Notes: generated by a model from the sequence alone, not told the origin. A DNA stretch of 64,000 nucleotides from an uncultured Pseudomonas sp. (GCF_946885955.1 NZ_CAMPHI010000011.1:62001-126000), one strand, 5' to 3'. Shown: positions 42,663 to 52,746, counted from the first letter of the stretch. Numbers and translations: made by a program.

Positions 42663-45224
42663 ATGGCACCAGTAGTTGAACCGCTCCGTCCGCTTAACGC
42701 CAACTCGAACTCCACAGCCACGCGCAAGACACTCCTGTTTATTTCCGCCCTGTTGCTGGCTTTGTTCGTTATCGCCAGCGCCGTGTTGGTACAGATCGCT
42801 CTGCAGCAAAACCGGCACGCCGAGGTGCAGGGTCGTTTCTATGTGGAAAAGGCCACCCAGGCCCGGAAAAAAACCATTCTCGCCACCGTCAGCGACTATG
42901 CGTTCTGGGGCGAGGCCTATCGCAACCTGCATATCCGGGTCGACCCGGAATGGGCCTATACGCGGCAAAACCTGGGCCCGAGCATCTTTCCCGATTTCGC
43001 CTATGAGGGCGTGTTCGTCGTCGACGGCAGTGGCCGTACCCGTTACTCGGTGGTAGAGGGCGAACTGGTCAGCATCGAGGTCCGCGATTGGCTCGAACAG
43101 GACATTGACGCGCTGCTGGAGCAGGCCCGCGAGCAAGCGGAAGACGAGGAACCTTTGGTCGCCTACCTGCGGGTGGGCGACCAGCCGGTGCTGGTCGCCG
43201 CCGCCAGCCTTACCCCTGGCGGCGACCCGCAGGTCGAGCCCGTCGCGGGGCCGCCGTCGGTGCTGTTGTTCGTCGACAAGCTCGACGCGCCGAAGCTGGC
43301 GGCGCTCGGGCAAGCCTATGGGGTCGACAATCTGCATGTGGTGAATGGGGCCGAGAGCGGGCAAGGCATTTCGACGATGCAGGTCGCCACCTATGACGGT
43401 GCATCGCTGACGCTGGGCTGGGAACCGGGCCAACCGGGCAATCAGCTGCTGTATATGGTTTTACCGCTGCTCGGGCTGGCCGGGCTGATCGTCGCCCTGA
43501 TCACCTGGCTGATTCTGCGCCGGGCGATCGCCGTGGCGCGCGAGATGGACAACAGTTATGCCTCCTTGCTGGCCAGCCAGCAGGCTTTGTCGCTCAGCGA
43601 AGGGCGTTTTCGCGACGTCGCTGAATCGGCCTCGGACTGGATCTGGGAGACCGACAGCGAGCTACGCCTGAGTTACCTGTCGGCACGCTTCCAGACGGTC
43701 ACCGGCTACCCTGACAGCGCCTGGCTGGGTCGCCCGTTGAGCGAGCTGATGCAGTGCGCTGGCGGCCTCGATAGCTGGCTGGATAGGCACAGCACGCGGT
43801 TGACCGGCAGGGACCACCTGCAATGCCAATACCTCGCCAACGATGGTCGCCAGCACTTCTGCCGGATTTCCCTGCGGGCGATCAACAATGTGCCGGGCGG
43901 TTATCGCGGCACGGTCAGCGATATCACCGAAGAGCTGCAGGCCCGCGCGCGGATCGAACACCTGTCGCAGCACGACGCCCTGACCGGCCTGCCCAACCGC
44001 AATCGCATGCAGGAGTTTCTCGAAGGCAAGCTGCGCGGAAGGCCGACGGCGGACAAGCCGCTGGTGATGCTGAGCATCGATCTCGACCGGTTCAAACCGG
44101 TCAACGATTCGTTCGGCCACGAGACCGGCGATCTGGTGTTGAACGAAGTTTCCGAGCGCCTGCGCTACGTCTTGCGCGATGGTGATCTGGTCGCGCGCCT
44201 GGGCGGCGACGAGTTCATTCTGATCGTCAGCGATATCTCCAGTCAGGAGGAGGTCGAGCGCCTGTGCGAGCGTTTGATCGTCGGTATCGAGCAGCCTTTC
44301 GAGATAGACGGTCACAGTATTTTCATCGGCGCCAGCATCGGCGTGGCGATGGCCCCGGCGGATGCCAGCCAGGCCGACGAATTATTGCGTTATGCCGATA
44401 TCGCGCTGTGCGAGGCGAAGGCGATCGGGAGCAGCAGTTGGTGTTTCTACGCCCGCGACATGAACGAGCGGATCATCGAGCGGCGTCTGCTCGAGACCGA
44501 CTTGCGCCAGGCCCTGAAGAACGACGAAATGCGCCTGGTGCTGCAGCCGCGTTACAGCGTCGCCAGCCAGCGCATAGTTGCGGCTGAGGCGCTGGTGCGC
44601 TGGGAACATCCGCACAGAGGCCTGCTGAGCCCGGACACCTTTATCTCTATTGCCGAAAACACCGGGTTGATCATCGCCCTGAGTTCCTGGGTATTACGTC
44701 GCGCGTGCATGGAGGCGATGACCTGGAACGAGGCGCTTGTCGTTTCGGTCAACCTCTCGCCAGTGGAGTTTCGCCGCGAACACCTGGTCGCGCGGGTGAT
44801 CAGCGCCCTCGAAGAAAGTGGCTTGCCAGCGGAGCGGCTGGAGCTGGAAATCACCGAGAGCGTGATGATGGAGGACGCGCCGGGGGCGCTGGCGTTGATG
44901 CACGAACTCAAGCAGGTCGGCGTGAGGTTGTCGATGGATGACTTCGGCACCGGCTATTCGTCGCTGAGCTACCTGCGCAAGTTTCCCTTCGATGGGCTGA
45001 AGATCGACCGCAGTTTCATGGCCGATCTCGCCGGCTCGCTGGACAGCCAGGCGATCGTCAAGGCGATTATCGGCCTGGGTCGCGCGCTGTCGCTGACGGT
45101 CACCGCCGAGGGCGTCGAGTCCCAGGCGCAACTCGAGATATTGCGCCAATGCGGTTGCGATGAGGTGCAGGGCTATTTCCTCGATCGACCGCTGGCACCC
45201 GAGGCATTGCGTCAGCGGTTGTAG
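42663..45224 (+). CDS. CHASE4-PAS-GGDEF-EAL c-di-GMP enzyme
   Basis: An 853-residue membrane protein: TM1 (about 24-44), a periplasmic CHASE4-like sensor (about 50-255), TM2 (about 262-284), a PAS domain (about 315-425), GGDEF with an intact GGDEF at 514-518 and EAL with an intact E642-A-L. The DDFGTGYSSL loop, GLKIDRSF and TAEGVE are all present. Both synthesis and breakdown of c-di-GMP are possible; the net activity is unknown. The architecture lacks the LapD_MoxY periplasmic domain and HAMP, so it is not LapD. The stop codon lies inside a REP unit. Confidence 0.88.
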   Translation: MAPVVEPLRPLNANSNSTATRKTLLFISALLLALFVIASAVLVQIALQQNRHAEVQGRFYVEKATQARKKTILATVSDYAFWGEAYRNLHIRVDPEWAYTRQNLGPSIFPDFAYEGVFVVDGSGRTRYSVVEGELVSIEVRDWLEQDIDALLEQAREQAEDEEPLVAYLRVGDQPVLVAAASLTPGGDPQVEPVAGPPSVLLFVDKLDAPKLAALGQAYGVDNLHVVNGAESGQGISTMQVATYDGASLTLGWEPGQPGNQLLYMVLPLLGLAGLIVALITWLILRRAIAVAREMDNSYASLLASQQALSLSEGRFRDVAESASDWIWETDSELRLSYLSARFQTVTGYPDSAWLGRPLSELMQCAGGLDSWLDRHSTRLTGRDHLQCQYLANDGRQHFCRISLRAINNVPGGYRGTVSDITEELQARARIEHLSQHDALTGLPNRNRMQEFLEGKLRGRPTADKPLVMLSIDLDRFKPVNDSFGHETGDLVLNEVSERLRYVLRDGDLVARLGGDEFILIVSDISSQEEVERLCERLIVGIEQPFEIDGHSIFIGASIGVAMAPADASQADELLRYADIALCEAKAIGSSSWCFYARDMNERIIERRLLETDLRQALKNDEMRLVLQPRYSVASQRIVAAEALVRWEHPHRGLLSPDTFISIAENTGLIIALSSWVLRRACMEAMTWNEALVVSVNLSPVEFRREHLVARVISALEESGLPAERLELEITESVMMEDAPGALALMHELKQVGVRLSMDDFGTGYSSLSYLRKFPFDGLKIDRSFMADLAGSLDSQAIVKAIIGLGRALSLTVTAEGVESQAQLEILRQCGCDEVQGYFLDRPLAPEALRQRL

Positions 45225-45283
45225 CCCGGATGCAATCCGGGGATGAGGGGGCGATAACGCTTCCCTGATTGCGCCCAGGCTTA
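45221..45283. repeat. REP pair overlapping a stop codon
   Basis: GTAGCCCGGATGCAATCCGGG starts at 45221, with the TAG at 45222-45224 serving as the stop of the GGDEF-EAL gene. A degenerate inverted mate (TTCCCTGATTGCGCCCAGGCTTA, 45261-45283) follows. The pair lies between this gene and convergent plsB. Confidence 0.75.
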
Positions 45284-45332
45284 TGTGGGCTGCGGGCGGT
45301 CTTGCGCTCGATCGCAAGGCCGCTACGGCGGG

Positions 45333-47816
45333 CTACACCGCCTCGATCGTCTCCTCATTTCTATCCATCGCTACCTGGCGGATCGACAGGCGGATCTCAG
45401 CCGGTAGCACACGCTTGGCCGCGCCTTCCGCCAATTCGTTGAGCAGCGGGTGATGGCTGAGCTTGCCGGCCGAATCCTGACGCAGCACGCCCTGGTCGAG
45501 CAGGCTCTGGATAAAGTGGCGGAACAGGCTCTTGTCGAAGAATTCCGGGGCGTTGAGGCCGTGCAGGATCGACAGGCGCTGGGCCATCACGGTGCACAGG
45601 TCTTCCAGTTCTTCGGCGCTGATCGCGTTCTGCCCGGCATTGAGCAGCAGTGCGGTGGCCATGTAGAAACGCTGCAGGGTTTGCACGATGGCGCGGGCCA
45701 GCAGGGTCAGCAGGACGAATTCACGCGAACTCGGCGCTGGGCGCACATAGACATCGCCCTCGATCTTCAGCAAACCCTGCTCGACGAAGGCCGCCAGCCA
45801 CTGATCGACCACGCCGTCCAGTTCGTCCAGTTCCCAGCGGATGAACAATTCGGATTGCAGGTAGGGATACAGCGCCTTGGTGAAGCGCAGGATCTGTTCG
45901 CGGCTCATCCGCGCACTGCTCTGGAAGAAGCTCGCGAGCAGCGCCGGCAGGGCGAAGATATGCAGCACGTTGTTGCGGTAGTAGGTCATCAGGACGGCGT
46001 TGTGCTCATCCAGATAGAGAATCTTACCGAGCGCGTCGCTCTGCTCGGCGAGCAGGTCCATCTTTTTCACGTACTCGATCAGCGCCTGGCCATCGCCATC
46101 CGGCAGCGTGGTGTGCGGCGAGTAGGGCACGCGGCGCAGCAACGCCAGGAACAGATCGAGCACCCGCGCCAGCGCGCGGTCGTCGAGGGCCAGCTTGCTG
46201 GTGGAGAGCAGCGCCAGGGCCACCAGGTTGACCGGATTGATCGCCGCTGCTTCGTTGAGGTGCTGAGCGACGCGTTCGCCGAGGCGGTTGGTGGTCTGGT
46301 TCAGCCAGGCGGGGCGGAACTGCTCGCCATAGTCCTGGCTGCGCCAATCCGGCTGCTCGCTGTCGAGGAATTCGGCGAGCTTGATCGGTTCGCCGAAATT
46401 CACCCAGACATGGCCGAAGCGCTGCTTGAGCGCACCGATGACCTTGAAGATGTCGAAGATCGACTCCTTCTTCTTGCTCGCGCCGCGCAACTCGCCGAGG
46501 TAGGTGCGGCCTTCGAGCACCCGTTCGTAGCCGATGTACACCGGTACGAAGACCACCGGCAGGCGGTTGCTGCGCAAAAAGCTGCGCAGGGTGATCGCCA
46601 GCATGCCGGTTTTCGGCTGCAGCATGCGCCCGGTGCGCGAACGCCCGCCTTCGACGAAGTACTCGACCGGAAAGCCCTTGCTGAACAGGGTGTGCAGGTA
46701 TTCGTTGAACACCGCGGTATACAGCGGGTTGCCCTTGAAGGTGCGGCGCATAAAGAAGGCGCCGGCACGCCGCAGCAGGCCGCCGATCAGCGGCATATTG
46801 AGATTGATCCCGGCGGCGATATGCGGCGGCGTCAGACCGTTGCGAAAAAGCAGGTAGGACAGCAGCAGGTAGTCGATATGGCTGCGGTGGCAGGGCACGT
46901 AGATCACCTCGTGACCCTGGGCGACTTCCTGCACGCCTTCGATGTGGTTGACCTTGATGCCGTCGTAGATCTTGTTCCAGAACCAGCTCAGCACCAGTTC
47001 GAGGAAGCGGATCGCGGTGTAGGCGTAGTCCGAAGCGATCTCGTTGCCGTAGTGCAGGGCCTTGCTCTGCGCCTTTTCCGCGCTGATGCCTTCGCGCTCG
47101 GCTTCCTCGAGGATCGCCTGGCGTACCAGCGGACCGTGCACCAGGCCCTTGACCAGGTTGCGCCGGTGCGACACGTCGGGGCCGATGACTGCGGCCTTCT
47201 GGTGGCGGAAGTGCACGCGCAGCATGCGCTGGACCATGCGCAGGGTGCGCTCGTGGCCCTTGTCCTGCTCGATCAGGGTGCGCAGATGAATCGGCGTGGA
47301 GAACTGCACGCGGGTCTTGCGCCCCAGGATCAGGATGCTGACCAGACGGCGCAGGCGCCCGGTGACCGCCCAGCTGTCGGCGAACAACAGCTTCCAGGCG
47401 CTGGTCTCGCGGTCCGGCGATTGGCCCCAGAACACGCTGACCGGGATGATCTGCGCATCGTCGACCGCGTGCTGGCTGAGCGCGCCGACCAACCGTTGCA
47501 GGGTCGGCGAAATACCGCGCTTGTCCTGGCGGCCGAGCCAGTCCGGCTCCGGCGTCAGGTAGAAGAATGCGGCGGGCTCGAGCAGATCGCCGACCGCCAC
47601 CGGCAGCACCGGGCGCGGCAGCCCGGCCTTGCGGCACTCTGCGTCGACCACCGCCAGATCGCTCAGCGACGGCTGTTGCAGCACGTAGAACACCGGCTTG
47701 CTGCGGTCGAGCTTGAGGGTGAAGGCGGACTGGTTGATGGTTTCCGAGCGCACCCATAGATAGAGCAGGCGGTGCAGGGTGCCGAATACGAGACGGCGCA
47801 ACGGGGATCGGGTCAT
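45333..47816 (-). CDS. plsB: Glycerol-3-phosphate 1-O-acyltransferase PlsB
   Basis: An 827-residue membrane enzyme that acylates glycerol-3-phosphate at position 1, the first step of phospholipid synthesis. The HX4D acyltransferase motif is H310-R-S-H-I-D315. Downstream blocks [24 protein letters not shown] and [11 protein letters not shown] match motifs II-IV. The length equals that of typical PlsB. It heads a divergent region with the ABC-transport genes, in the same order as P. aeruginosa (PA3673 next to PA3672). Confidence 0.95.
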   Translation of the reverse strand: MTRSPLRRLVFGTLHRLLYLWVRSETINQSAFTLKLDRSKPVFYVLQQPSLSDLAVVDAECRKAGLPRPVLPVAVGDLLEPAAFFYLTPEPDWLGRQDKRGISPTLQRLVGALSQHAVDDAQIIPVSVFWGQSPDRETSAWKLLFADSWAVTGRLRRLVSILILGRKTRVQFSTPIHLRTLIEQDKGHERTLRMVQRMLRVHFRHQKAAVIGPDVSHRRNLVKGLVHGPLVRQAILEEAEREGISAEKAQSKALHYGNEIASDYAYTAIRFLELVLSWFWNKIYDGIKVNHIEGVQEVAQGHEVIYVPCHRSHIDYLLLSYLLFRNGLTPPHIAAGINLNMPLIGGLLRRAGAFFMRRTFKGNPLYTAVFNEYLHTLFSKGFPVEYFVEGGRSRTGRMLQPKTGMLAITLRSFLRSNRLPVVFVPVYIGYERVLEGRTYLGELRGASKKKESIFDIFKVIGALKQRFGHVWVNFGEPIKLAEFLDSEQPDWRSQDYGEQFRPAWLNQTTNRLGERVAQHLNEAAAINPVNLVALALLSTSKLALDDRALARVLDLFLALLRRVPYSPHTTLPDGDGQALIEYVKKMDLLAEQSDALGKILYLDEHNAVLMTYYRNNVLHIFALPALLASFFQSSARMSREQILRFTKALYPYLQSELFIRWELDELDGVVDQWLAAFVEQGLLKIEGDVYVRPAPSSREFVLLTLLARAIVQTLQRFYMATALLLNAGQNAISAEELEDLCTVMAQRLSILHGLNAPEFFDKSLFRHFIQSLLDQGVLRQDSAGKLSHHPLLNELAEGAAKRVLPAEIRLSIRQVAMDRNEETIEAV

Positions 47817-47920
47817 ACGAATCTGCGGGCTTGAAAAACGAGCGGTTGCTCGGGGCCGCTAGTGTGACGGATCGGCCGCCCGCCGGCAAAACCTTGTCGA
47901 TTTGCCACCTTCTCCTTGAT

Positions 47921-47970
47921 CGTTCCCACGCTCCAGCGTGGCAACGCCTCCCGTGACGCTCCGCGTCACC
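47921..47970. repeat. Intergenic inverted repeat (CGTTCCCACGCTCCAGCGTGG type)
   Basis: Two tandem palindromes, CCACGCTCCAGCGTGG (47926-47941) and GTGACGCTCCGCGTCAC (47953-47969), in the 315-base gap between plsB and the ABC ATPase gene. This unit is common in Pseudomonas intergenic DNA and is distinct from the REP family above. The rest of the gap holds no gene. Confidence 0.65.
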
Positions 47971-48131
47971 TTCGCCCCCGAGCCTTGCGAGCGATCCCCA
48001 ATACCTATGACCCGCCGGTTCTTGGCTTGCACAGCGCGCCCGCAACTCCTTATAGTCCGCCAGCACTTTCAAAGCCCGGCCTGCGCCTGCATGGGTGCAC
48101 GCAGGGTCTGTTACCGCAATGGTGAGAGGCC

Positions 48132-49055
48132 ATGATCGAAATAAACAACCTGACCAAGCGTTTTGCTCAGCACACCGCCGTGGACGATCTATCTTTCAGC
48201 GTCCAGCAGGGTGAAGTGTTGGGCTTTCTCGGCCCCAACGGCGCCGGCAAATCCACCACTATGAAGATGCTCACCGGCTTTCTCGCGCCGACCTCCGGCA
48301 CTGCGAGCATTCTCGGTTTCGATATCCAGACCCAGACCCTCAAGGCCCAGCAGCAGATCGGCTACCTGCCCGAAGGCGCGCCCTGCTATGGCGACATGAC
48401 CGCTCGCGGGTTTCTTGAGTTCATCGCTGAGGTGCGTGGTTTCAGGGGCGCCGAAAAGCGCGAGCGGGTGGCCAAGGCCGTCGCCCAGGTCGAGCTGGAA
48501 AAGGTGCTCGAACAGTCGATCGAAACCCTGTCCAAGGGCTTCAAACGCCGCGTCGGCTTGGCCCAGGCAATTCTCCACGACCCCAAGGTGCTGATCCTCG
48601 ACGAACCCACCGATGGCCTTGACCCGAACCAGAAGCACCAGGTGCGCAAGCTGATCCAGAGCCTGGCGCACGACAAGATCGTGATCATTTCCACCCATAT
48701 TCTTGAAGAAGTCACCGCGGTTTGTACCCGCGCCGTAGTGATCGCCAGCGGCAAACTGCTCGCCGATGGCACGCCGCTGGAGCTGGAAAGCCGCTCGCGC
48801 TATCACCAGGCGGTGACCCTGGTCGCCGAAGAGCCGCTCGATCATGCGGCGTTCGCCGCCTTGCCGGGCGTGCTGGGGATCGAGGAAAACGCCGTGGAGC
48901 ACAGCCTCAGCGTGCTGGCCAAGCCGGGCGAGGTGATCTTCCCGCAGGTCAGCGGCCTAATCGCCCAACGCGGCTGGAAGATCAAAGAGTTGAATGTCGA
49001 GCGCGGTCGGCTGGATGAGGTGTTCCGCCGTCTGACCCGAGGGGAGGTGGTATGA
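48132..49055 (+). CDS. ABC transporter ATP-binding protein (GldA-like)
   Basis: A 307-residue ATPase: Walker A GPNGAGKST at 34-42, the signature LSKGFKRRVG and Walker B LILDEP. It is the first of three overlapping or tightly spaced genes resembling the GldA-GldF-GldG set. The ATPase stop overlaps the permease start (GTATGAG). The order matches P. aeruginosa PA3672-PA3670. The substrate is unknown; gliding is not expected in this genus. Confidence 0.9.
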   Translation: MIEINNLTKRFAQHTAVDDLSFSVQQGEVLGFLGPNGAGKSTTMKMLTGFLAPTSGTASILGFDIQTQTLKAQQQIGYLPEGAPCYGDMTARGFLEFIAEVRGFRGAEKRERVAKAVAQVELEKVLEQSIETLSKGFKRRVGLAQAILHDPKVLILDEPTDGLDPNQKHQVRKLIQSLAHDKIVIISTHILEEVTAVCTRAVVIASGKLLADGTPLELESRSRYHQAVTLVAEEPLDHAAFAALPGVLGIEENAVEHSLSVLAKPGEVIFPQVSGLIAQRGWKIKELNVERGRLDEVFRRLTRGEVV

Positions 49056-49786
49056 GTCGCTTGTCGGTGATTTTCAAACGCGAGCTGGCGAGCTATTTCG
49101 CCACGCCGCTGGCCTATGTGTTTATCGTGATTTTTCTGGTGTTGTCCGGGGTGTTCACCTTCTACCTGGGCGGCTTTTTCGAAAGTGGCCAGGCCAACCT
49201 GGCGCCATTCTTCAATTTTCACCCCTGGCTTTATCTGTTCCTGGTGCCGGCGATTGCCATGCGCCTGTGGGCCGAGGAGCGCAAGAGCGGCACCATCGAG
49301 CTGTTGATGACCCTGCCGGTCACCCGTTTCGATGCGGTCGCCGGCAAGTTCCTCGCCGCCTGGGCCTTTGCCGGCCTTGCGCTGCTGCTGACCTTCCCGA
49401 TGGTGATTACCGTCAACTACCTGGGCGAGCCGGATAACGGTGCCATCGTTACCGGCTATATCGGCAGCTGGCTGCTGGCCGGGGGCTACCTGGCAATCGG
49501 TTCGTGCATGTCGGCGGTGGCGAAGAATCAGGTGATCGCGTTCATCCTGACGGTCAGCGTGTGCTTCCTGTTTATCGTCAGCGGCTTTCCCATGGTGCTC
49601 GACGGCTTCAGCGGCTGGGCGCCGCAATGGCTGGTCGATGCCGTGGCTTCGCTGAGCTTCCTGACCCGCTTCGAGGCCATCAGCAAGGGCGTGATCGATT
49701 TGCGCGACCTGCTGTATTTCCTCACCCTGATCGCCGCCTGGCTGGCTGCGACCGCGGTGGTCATCGATCTGAAGAAAGCCGACTGA
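49052..49786 (+). CDS. ABC transporter permease (GldF-like)
   Basis: A 244-residue inner-membrane protein with about six transmembrane helices (segments at about 19-39, 56-73, 97-124, 140-162, 168-190 and 220-238). It belongs to the ABC-2 type permease family and overlaps the ATPase gene by four bases. It pairs with that ATPase and precedes the GldG-like gene by eight bases. Confidence 0.88.
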   Translation: MSRLSVIFKRELASYFATPLAYVFIVIFLVLSGVFTFYLGGFFESGQANLAPFFNFHPWLYLFLVPAIAMRLWAEERKSGTIELLMTLPVTRFDAVAGKFLAAWAFAGLALLLTFPMVITVNYLGEPDNGAIVTGYIGSWLLAGGYLAIGSCMSAVAKNQVIAFILTVSVCFLFIVSGFPMVLDGFSGWAPQWLVDAVASLSFLTRFEAISKGVIDLRDLLYFLTLIAAWLAATAVVIDLKKAD

Positions 49787-49794
49787 GGATGCCC

Positions 49795-51630
49795 ATGAAA
49801 AAGCTGATGGTTTCCAGCGCCGGGCTCGTGCTGATCGCCCTGGCGTTTCTCGCCTTCAACCTGTTTTCCAGCCTGAGCCTCAGCGGCGCGCGGCTGGACC
49901 TGACTGAACAGAAGCTCTACACCATCTCCGCCGGCACCGAGCAGATCCTTGCCGGGCTGGATAAACCGATCGAGTTGAGCTTCTTTTATTCCGACACCAC
50001 CGCAAAGGATTTGCCGGTGCTGCGCAACTATGCCAGGCGCGTCGAGGAGATGCTCCAGGCCTACGAGCGCGAGGCCGGCGGCAAGATCAAGCTGAAGATC
50101 ATCGACCCCGAGCCGTTCTCCGAGGAAGAAGACCAGGCCGCCGAGTTCGGCCTGCAGGCCGTGCCCTTGCAGCAGGGCGGCGATTCACTGTACTTCGGTC
50201 TGGCCGGCAAGAACGCTGCGGGCGATGTACAGGCGATTCCGTTCTTCGCCCTGGATCAGGAAGAGTTCCTCGAATACGAACTGAGCCGCCTGGTGCAGAA
50301 CCTGGCCAAGCCGCAGCGTCCGGTGGTCGGGGTGTTGTCCGGCCTGCAGATCAATGGCGGTTTCGACATGGCCGCCCGGCAGCCTACACCGCCGTGGATG
50401 CTGATCGAGGAAGTGCGCCAGCTGTTCCAGATCGAAAGCCTGAAAAACGATGTCGACCAGATCCCCGAAGATGTCTCGGTGCTGCTCTTGATCCATCCGA
50501 AACAGCTGCCGCAACAGACGCTCTACGCGATCGACCAGTTCGTCCTGCGTGGCGGCAAGCTGCTGGCGTTCGTCGACCCCTACAGCGAGGCCGACAACCA
50601 GGCCGATATGCCGGGGGAAATGGCCATCGATAAGTCCTCCGATCTGGCTCCGCTGTTCAAGGCCTGGGGCCTGCGCATGGTGCCGGACCAGGTGCTCGGC
50701 GACGGCGCCTACGCGATGTCGGTGAGCATGGGCCAGGGCCAACGCGCGGTGCGCCACGCCGCCTGGTTGAGCTTGCCGAAGCAGGCCCTGAATCAGCAGG
50801 ACATCAGCACCTCGGCATTGGAAACCCTGACCGTGGCCAGCGCCGGTATCCTCGAACCGCTGGAAGGGGCGAAAACCAAGTTCGTGCCGCTGGTGCAGAG
50901 CTCGCCCTATGCCATGCCGTTCGATGTGAAGCGCTTCGGCATGCTGAACAACCCGGAAGAGCTGATCCGCGAGCTGAAACCGACCGGCCAGCGTTACGCC
51001 CTCGCGGCCCGTGTCAGCGGCCCGGCGCAGTCGGCCTACCCGGACGGCATCGAAGGGCGCAAGGATGGCCTCAAGCAGGCCGACACCATCAATGTGATCG
51101 TGGTCGCCGATACCGACATGCTGACCGACCGCATGTGGGTGCAGGTGCAGGATTTCTTCGGCCAGCGCATCCCCCAGCCGTGGGCGGACAACGCCGGTTT
51201 CGCGATCAACGCCCTGGATAACCTGACCGGCTCGGAAGCGCTGATCAGCGTGCGTTCGCGCGGGCGCTTCAGTCGTCCGTTCGCGGTGGTCGAGACGATC
51301 CAGCGTGAAGCCGAAGCGCGCTTCCGTGAGAAGGAGCAGGCGCTGCAGGCGCAACTGGCCGATACCGAAGAAAAGCTCGCGGCCCTGCAACGCAGCGACG
51401 ACCCGGAGAAGGTGCTCGAACTGACGCCCGAGCAGCAGGCAGCGGTGCAGCAGTTCGTGCAGCAGAAGCTGAAAATCCGCAAGGAACTGCGCGAGGTGCG
51501 TTACCAGTTGAACGCCGATATCGAAGATCTGGGGCGTACCCTCAAGGTGCTCAATATCGTCGCCGTGCCGCTGCTGTTGACTCTCGGCGTGTTGGCGCTG
51601 TGGCTGTGGCGCCGGCGCAAGCATGGTTGA
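49795..51630 (+). CDS. GldG-like ABC auxiliary protein
   Basis: A 611-residue protein with an N-terminal transmembrane segment (about 7-25), a large extracytoplasmic ABC_transp_aux domain (about 35-470, starting at the conserved LDLTEQKLYTIS), a coiled-coil segment (about 495-575) and a C-terminal TM (about 585-604) with a basic tail. GldG proteins work with a GldA-GldF pair; the role in non-gliding bacteria is unclear. ATG 49795 is chosen over 49789 because GAGG is seven bases upstream. Confidence 0.86.
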   Translation: MKKLMVSSAGLVLIALAFLAFNLFSSLSLSGARLDLTEQKLYTISAGTEQILAGLDKPIELSFFYSDTTAKDLPVLRNYARRVEEMLQAYEREAGGKIKLKIIDPEPFSEEEDQAAEFGLQAVPLQQGGDSLYFGLAGKNAAGDVQAIPFFALDQEEFLEYELSRLVQNLAKPQRPVVGVLSGLQINGGFDMAARQPTPPWMLIEEVRQLFQIESLKNDVDQIPEDVSVLLLIHPKQLPQQTLYAIDQFVLRGGKLLAFVDPYSEADNQADMPGEMAIDKSSDLAPLFKAWGLRMVPDQVLGDGAYAMSVSMGQGQRAVRHAAWLSLPKQALNQQDISTSALETLTVASAGILEPLEGAKTKFVPLVQSSPYAMPFDVKRFGMLNNPEELIRELKPTGQRYALAARVSGPAQSAYPDGIEGRKDGLKQADTINVIVVADTDMLTDRMWVQVQDFFGQRIPQPWADNAGFAINALDNLTGSEALISVRSRGRFSRPFAVVETIQREAEARFREKEQALQAQLADTEEKLAALQRSDDPEKVLELTPEQQAAVQQFVQQKLKIRKELREVRYQLNADIEDLGRTLKVLNIVAVPLLLTLGVLALWLWRRRKHG

Positions 51631-51640
51631 GTGACTGTGG

Positions 51641-51706
51641 CCCGGGTAAGCCTGGGCGCAATCCGGGAGCGCAACCCCGGATTGCGCTGACGCTTATTCG
51701 GGCTAC
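51641..51706. repeat. Degenerate REP pair
   Basis: Two diverged, inverted REP-like units (about 51646-51668 and 51675-51706) just after the GldG-like gene. Substitutions and a three-base insertion (GCCTGGGCGCAATCCGGG) make them weaker copies. Confidence 0.6.
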
Positions 51707-51871
51707 GAGGGCGGAGAGCTCTGGTCGAGTAGGGATGAGGCTTTTTTCATCCACCTTCCAGCAATAAGGCAGGGCTGGCCAGGCAAAACTCTTGTTCTAT
51801 ACTCGAAGCCCGTCGAGGCGTGGAACGTCTTTGCGTCACAATAAAAAATCGCGAGTTTGGAGACAGTAGTA

Positions 51872-52081
51872 ATGGCTGATCGTGAGACTGGAACCGTCAA
51901 ATGGTTCAATGATTCCAAGGGCTATGGCTTTATTCAGCGTGATAGCGGTCCCGATGTATTCGTGCATTTCCGCGCCATCCGCGGCGAAGGCCACCGCACT
52001 CTGGTCGAAGGGCAGAAGGTCGAATACAGCGTCACCCAGGGGCAGAAAGGCTTGCAGGCGGAAGACGTTTCCGCGCTTTGA
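51872..52081 (+). CDS. Cold-shock domain protein (CspA family)
   Basis: A 69-residue single-stranded nucleic-acid-binding protein with RNP1 KGYGFIQ and RNP2 VFVHF, an RNA chaperone. The N-terminus ([13 protein letters not shown]) is typical. It corresponds to the cold-shock gene next to PA1160 in P. aeruginosa. The leader is about 70 bases long after a possible -10 (TATACT, 51798-51803), modest compared with the long cspA leader of E. coli. A strong terminator follows. Confidence 0.93.
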   Translation: MADRETGTVKWFNDSKGYGFIQRDSGPDVFVHFRAIRGEGHRTLVEGQKVEYSVTQGQKGLQAEDVSAL

Positions 52082-52102
52082 GCCCTACCCGGGCGGTAAA
52101 GA

Positions 52103-52131
52103 GAAAGCCCGTCGATGACGGGCTTTCTTGT
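52103..52131 (+). terminator. Rho-independent terminator of the cold-shock gene
   Basis: GAAAGCCCGTC (52103-52113), loop GAT and GACGGGCTTTC (52117-52127) form a perfect eleven-pair stem ending in TTTCTTGTTT. Confidence 0.9.
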
Positions 52132-52183
52132 TTGTCGGATCTTGGTCTTGTTGAAACGCGCAGCCTTATGCGCCGACCGATGA

Positions 52184-52210
52184 TCGCGGCCAAGGCCGCT
52201 CCTACAGGGC
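52184..52210. repeat. Second-type REP unit (GCGGCCAAGGCCGCTCCTACAGG)
   Basis: GATCGCGGCC-AA-GGCCGCTCCTACAGGG, the REP unit common in fluorescent pseudomonads, beside a pair of the GTAGCCCGG type. Two REP families meet in one gap. Confidence 0.65.
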
Positions 52211-52223
52211 GTCGGTAATCCCG

Positions 52224-52289
52224 TAGCCCGGATGAAATCCGGGGAAATTCTCCGCCGACAAAGTGCTCCCGGATTGCATTCGGGCTACA
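52224..52289. repeat. REP pair
   Basis: Inverted REP units GTAGCCCGGATGAAATCCGGGG (52224-52245) and CTCCCGGATTGCATTCGGGCTAC (52267-52289), between the cold-shock gene and the hypothetical gene at 52305. Confidence 0.8.
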
Positions 52290-52304
52290 AAAGCGGAGGT
52301 GAGC

Positions 52305-52676
52305 TTAGCTGGTGCGCCAGGTGATCTCTTCGACGCCATCGGCGCTGATGCGCATCCAGCGGTCGGCCTGTTCGTCGCTTTCCTCTTCCTGCCAGCCCCC
52401 GGGGGCGCAGCGTACTTCGACGCCGAGGGCGGCGAAGGCTGCCTGGGCGCAGGCGAGATCGTCGTCCCAAGGGGTGGCGTCGCTTTCCAGGTAGAGGCTG
52501 TGCCATTTGCCCACGGCCTTGGGCAGCCAGACCACCGGGATATCGCCGGCGCGGCATTTGAACGTCTGGCCCTTCTGTTGCCAGGGCGTACAGGGGCCGA
52601 GCGCTGCGCCGAGCCAGTTGGCGATGGCCACGTGGTCGGCATCCTTCAGGTAGATCTCGATATCCGGTTGGCGCAT
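52305..52676 (-). CDS. Conserved hypothetical protein (123 aa)
   Basis: A small, acidic protein with strongly conserved segments (IEIYLKDADH, WLPKAVGKWHSLYLESD and the C-terminal ADGVEEITWRT). It matches the gene between the cold-shock gene and rlmA in P. aeruginosa (PA1160). No known domain. ATG 52676 was chosen; ATG 52682 is in frame two codons before. It is separated from rlmA by 70 bases and probably co-transcribed. Confidence 0.82.
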   Translation of the reverse strand: MRQPDIEIYLKDADHVAIANWLGAALGPCTPWQQKGQTFKCRAGDIPVVWLPKAVGKWHSLYLESDATPWDDDLACAQAAFAALGVEVRCAPGGWQEEESDEQADRWMRISADGVEEITWRTS

Positions 52677-52746
52677 GGTCATTCTCTGTCTTCGGGGGCG
52701 TGAGAGGCCGTTTGAAATATGCGGCATAGGCGAGCGCAGCAGTTTC

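Noticed and set aside
42663..45224. The GGDEF-EAL protein as the missing LapD
   Set aside because: LapD has a LapD_MoxY periplasmic domain, HAMP and degenerate GGDEF and EAL motifs. This protein has a CHASE4-like sensor, a PAS domain and intact motifs.
45450..47759. A long plus-strand open frame antisense to plsB
   Set aside because: It mirrors the codon structure of plsB in GC-rich DNA; the minus-strand protein has all PlsB motifs, while the antisense product has none.
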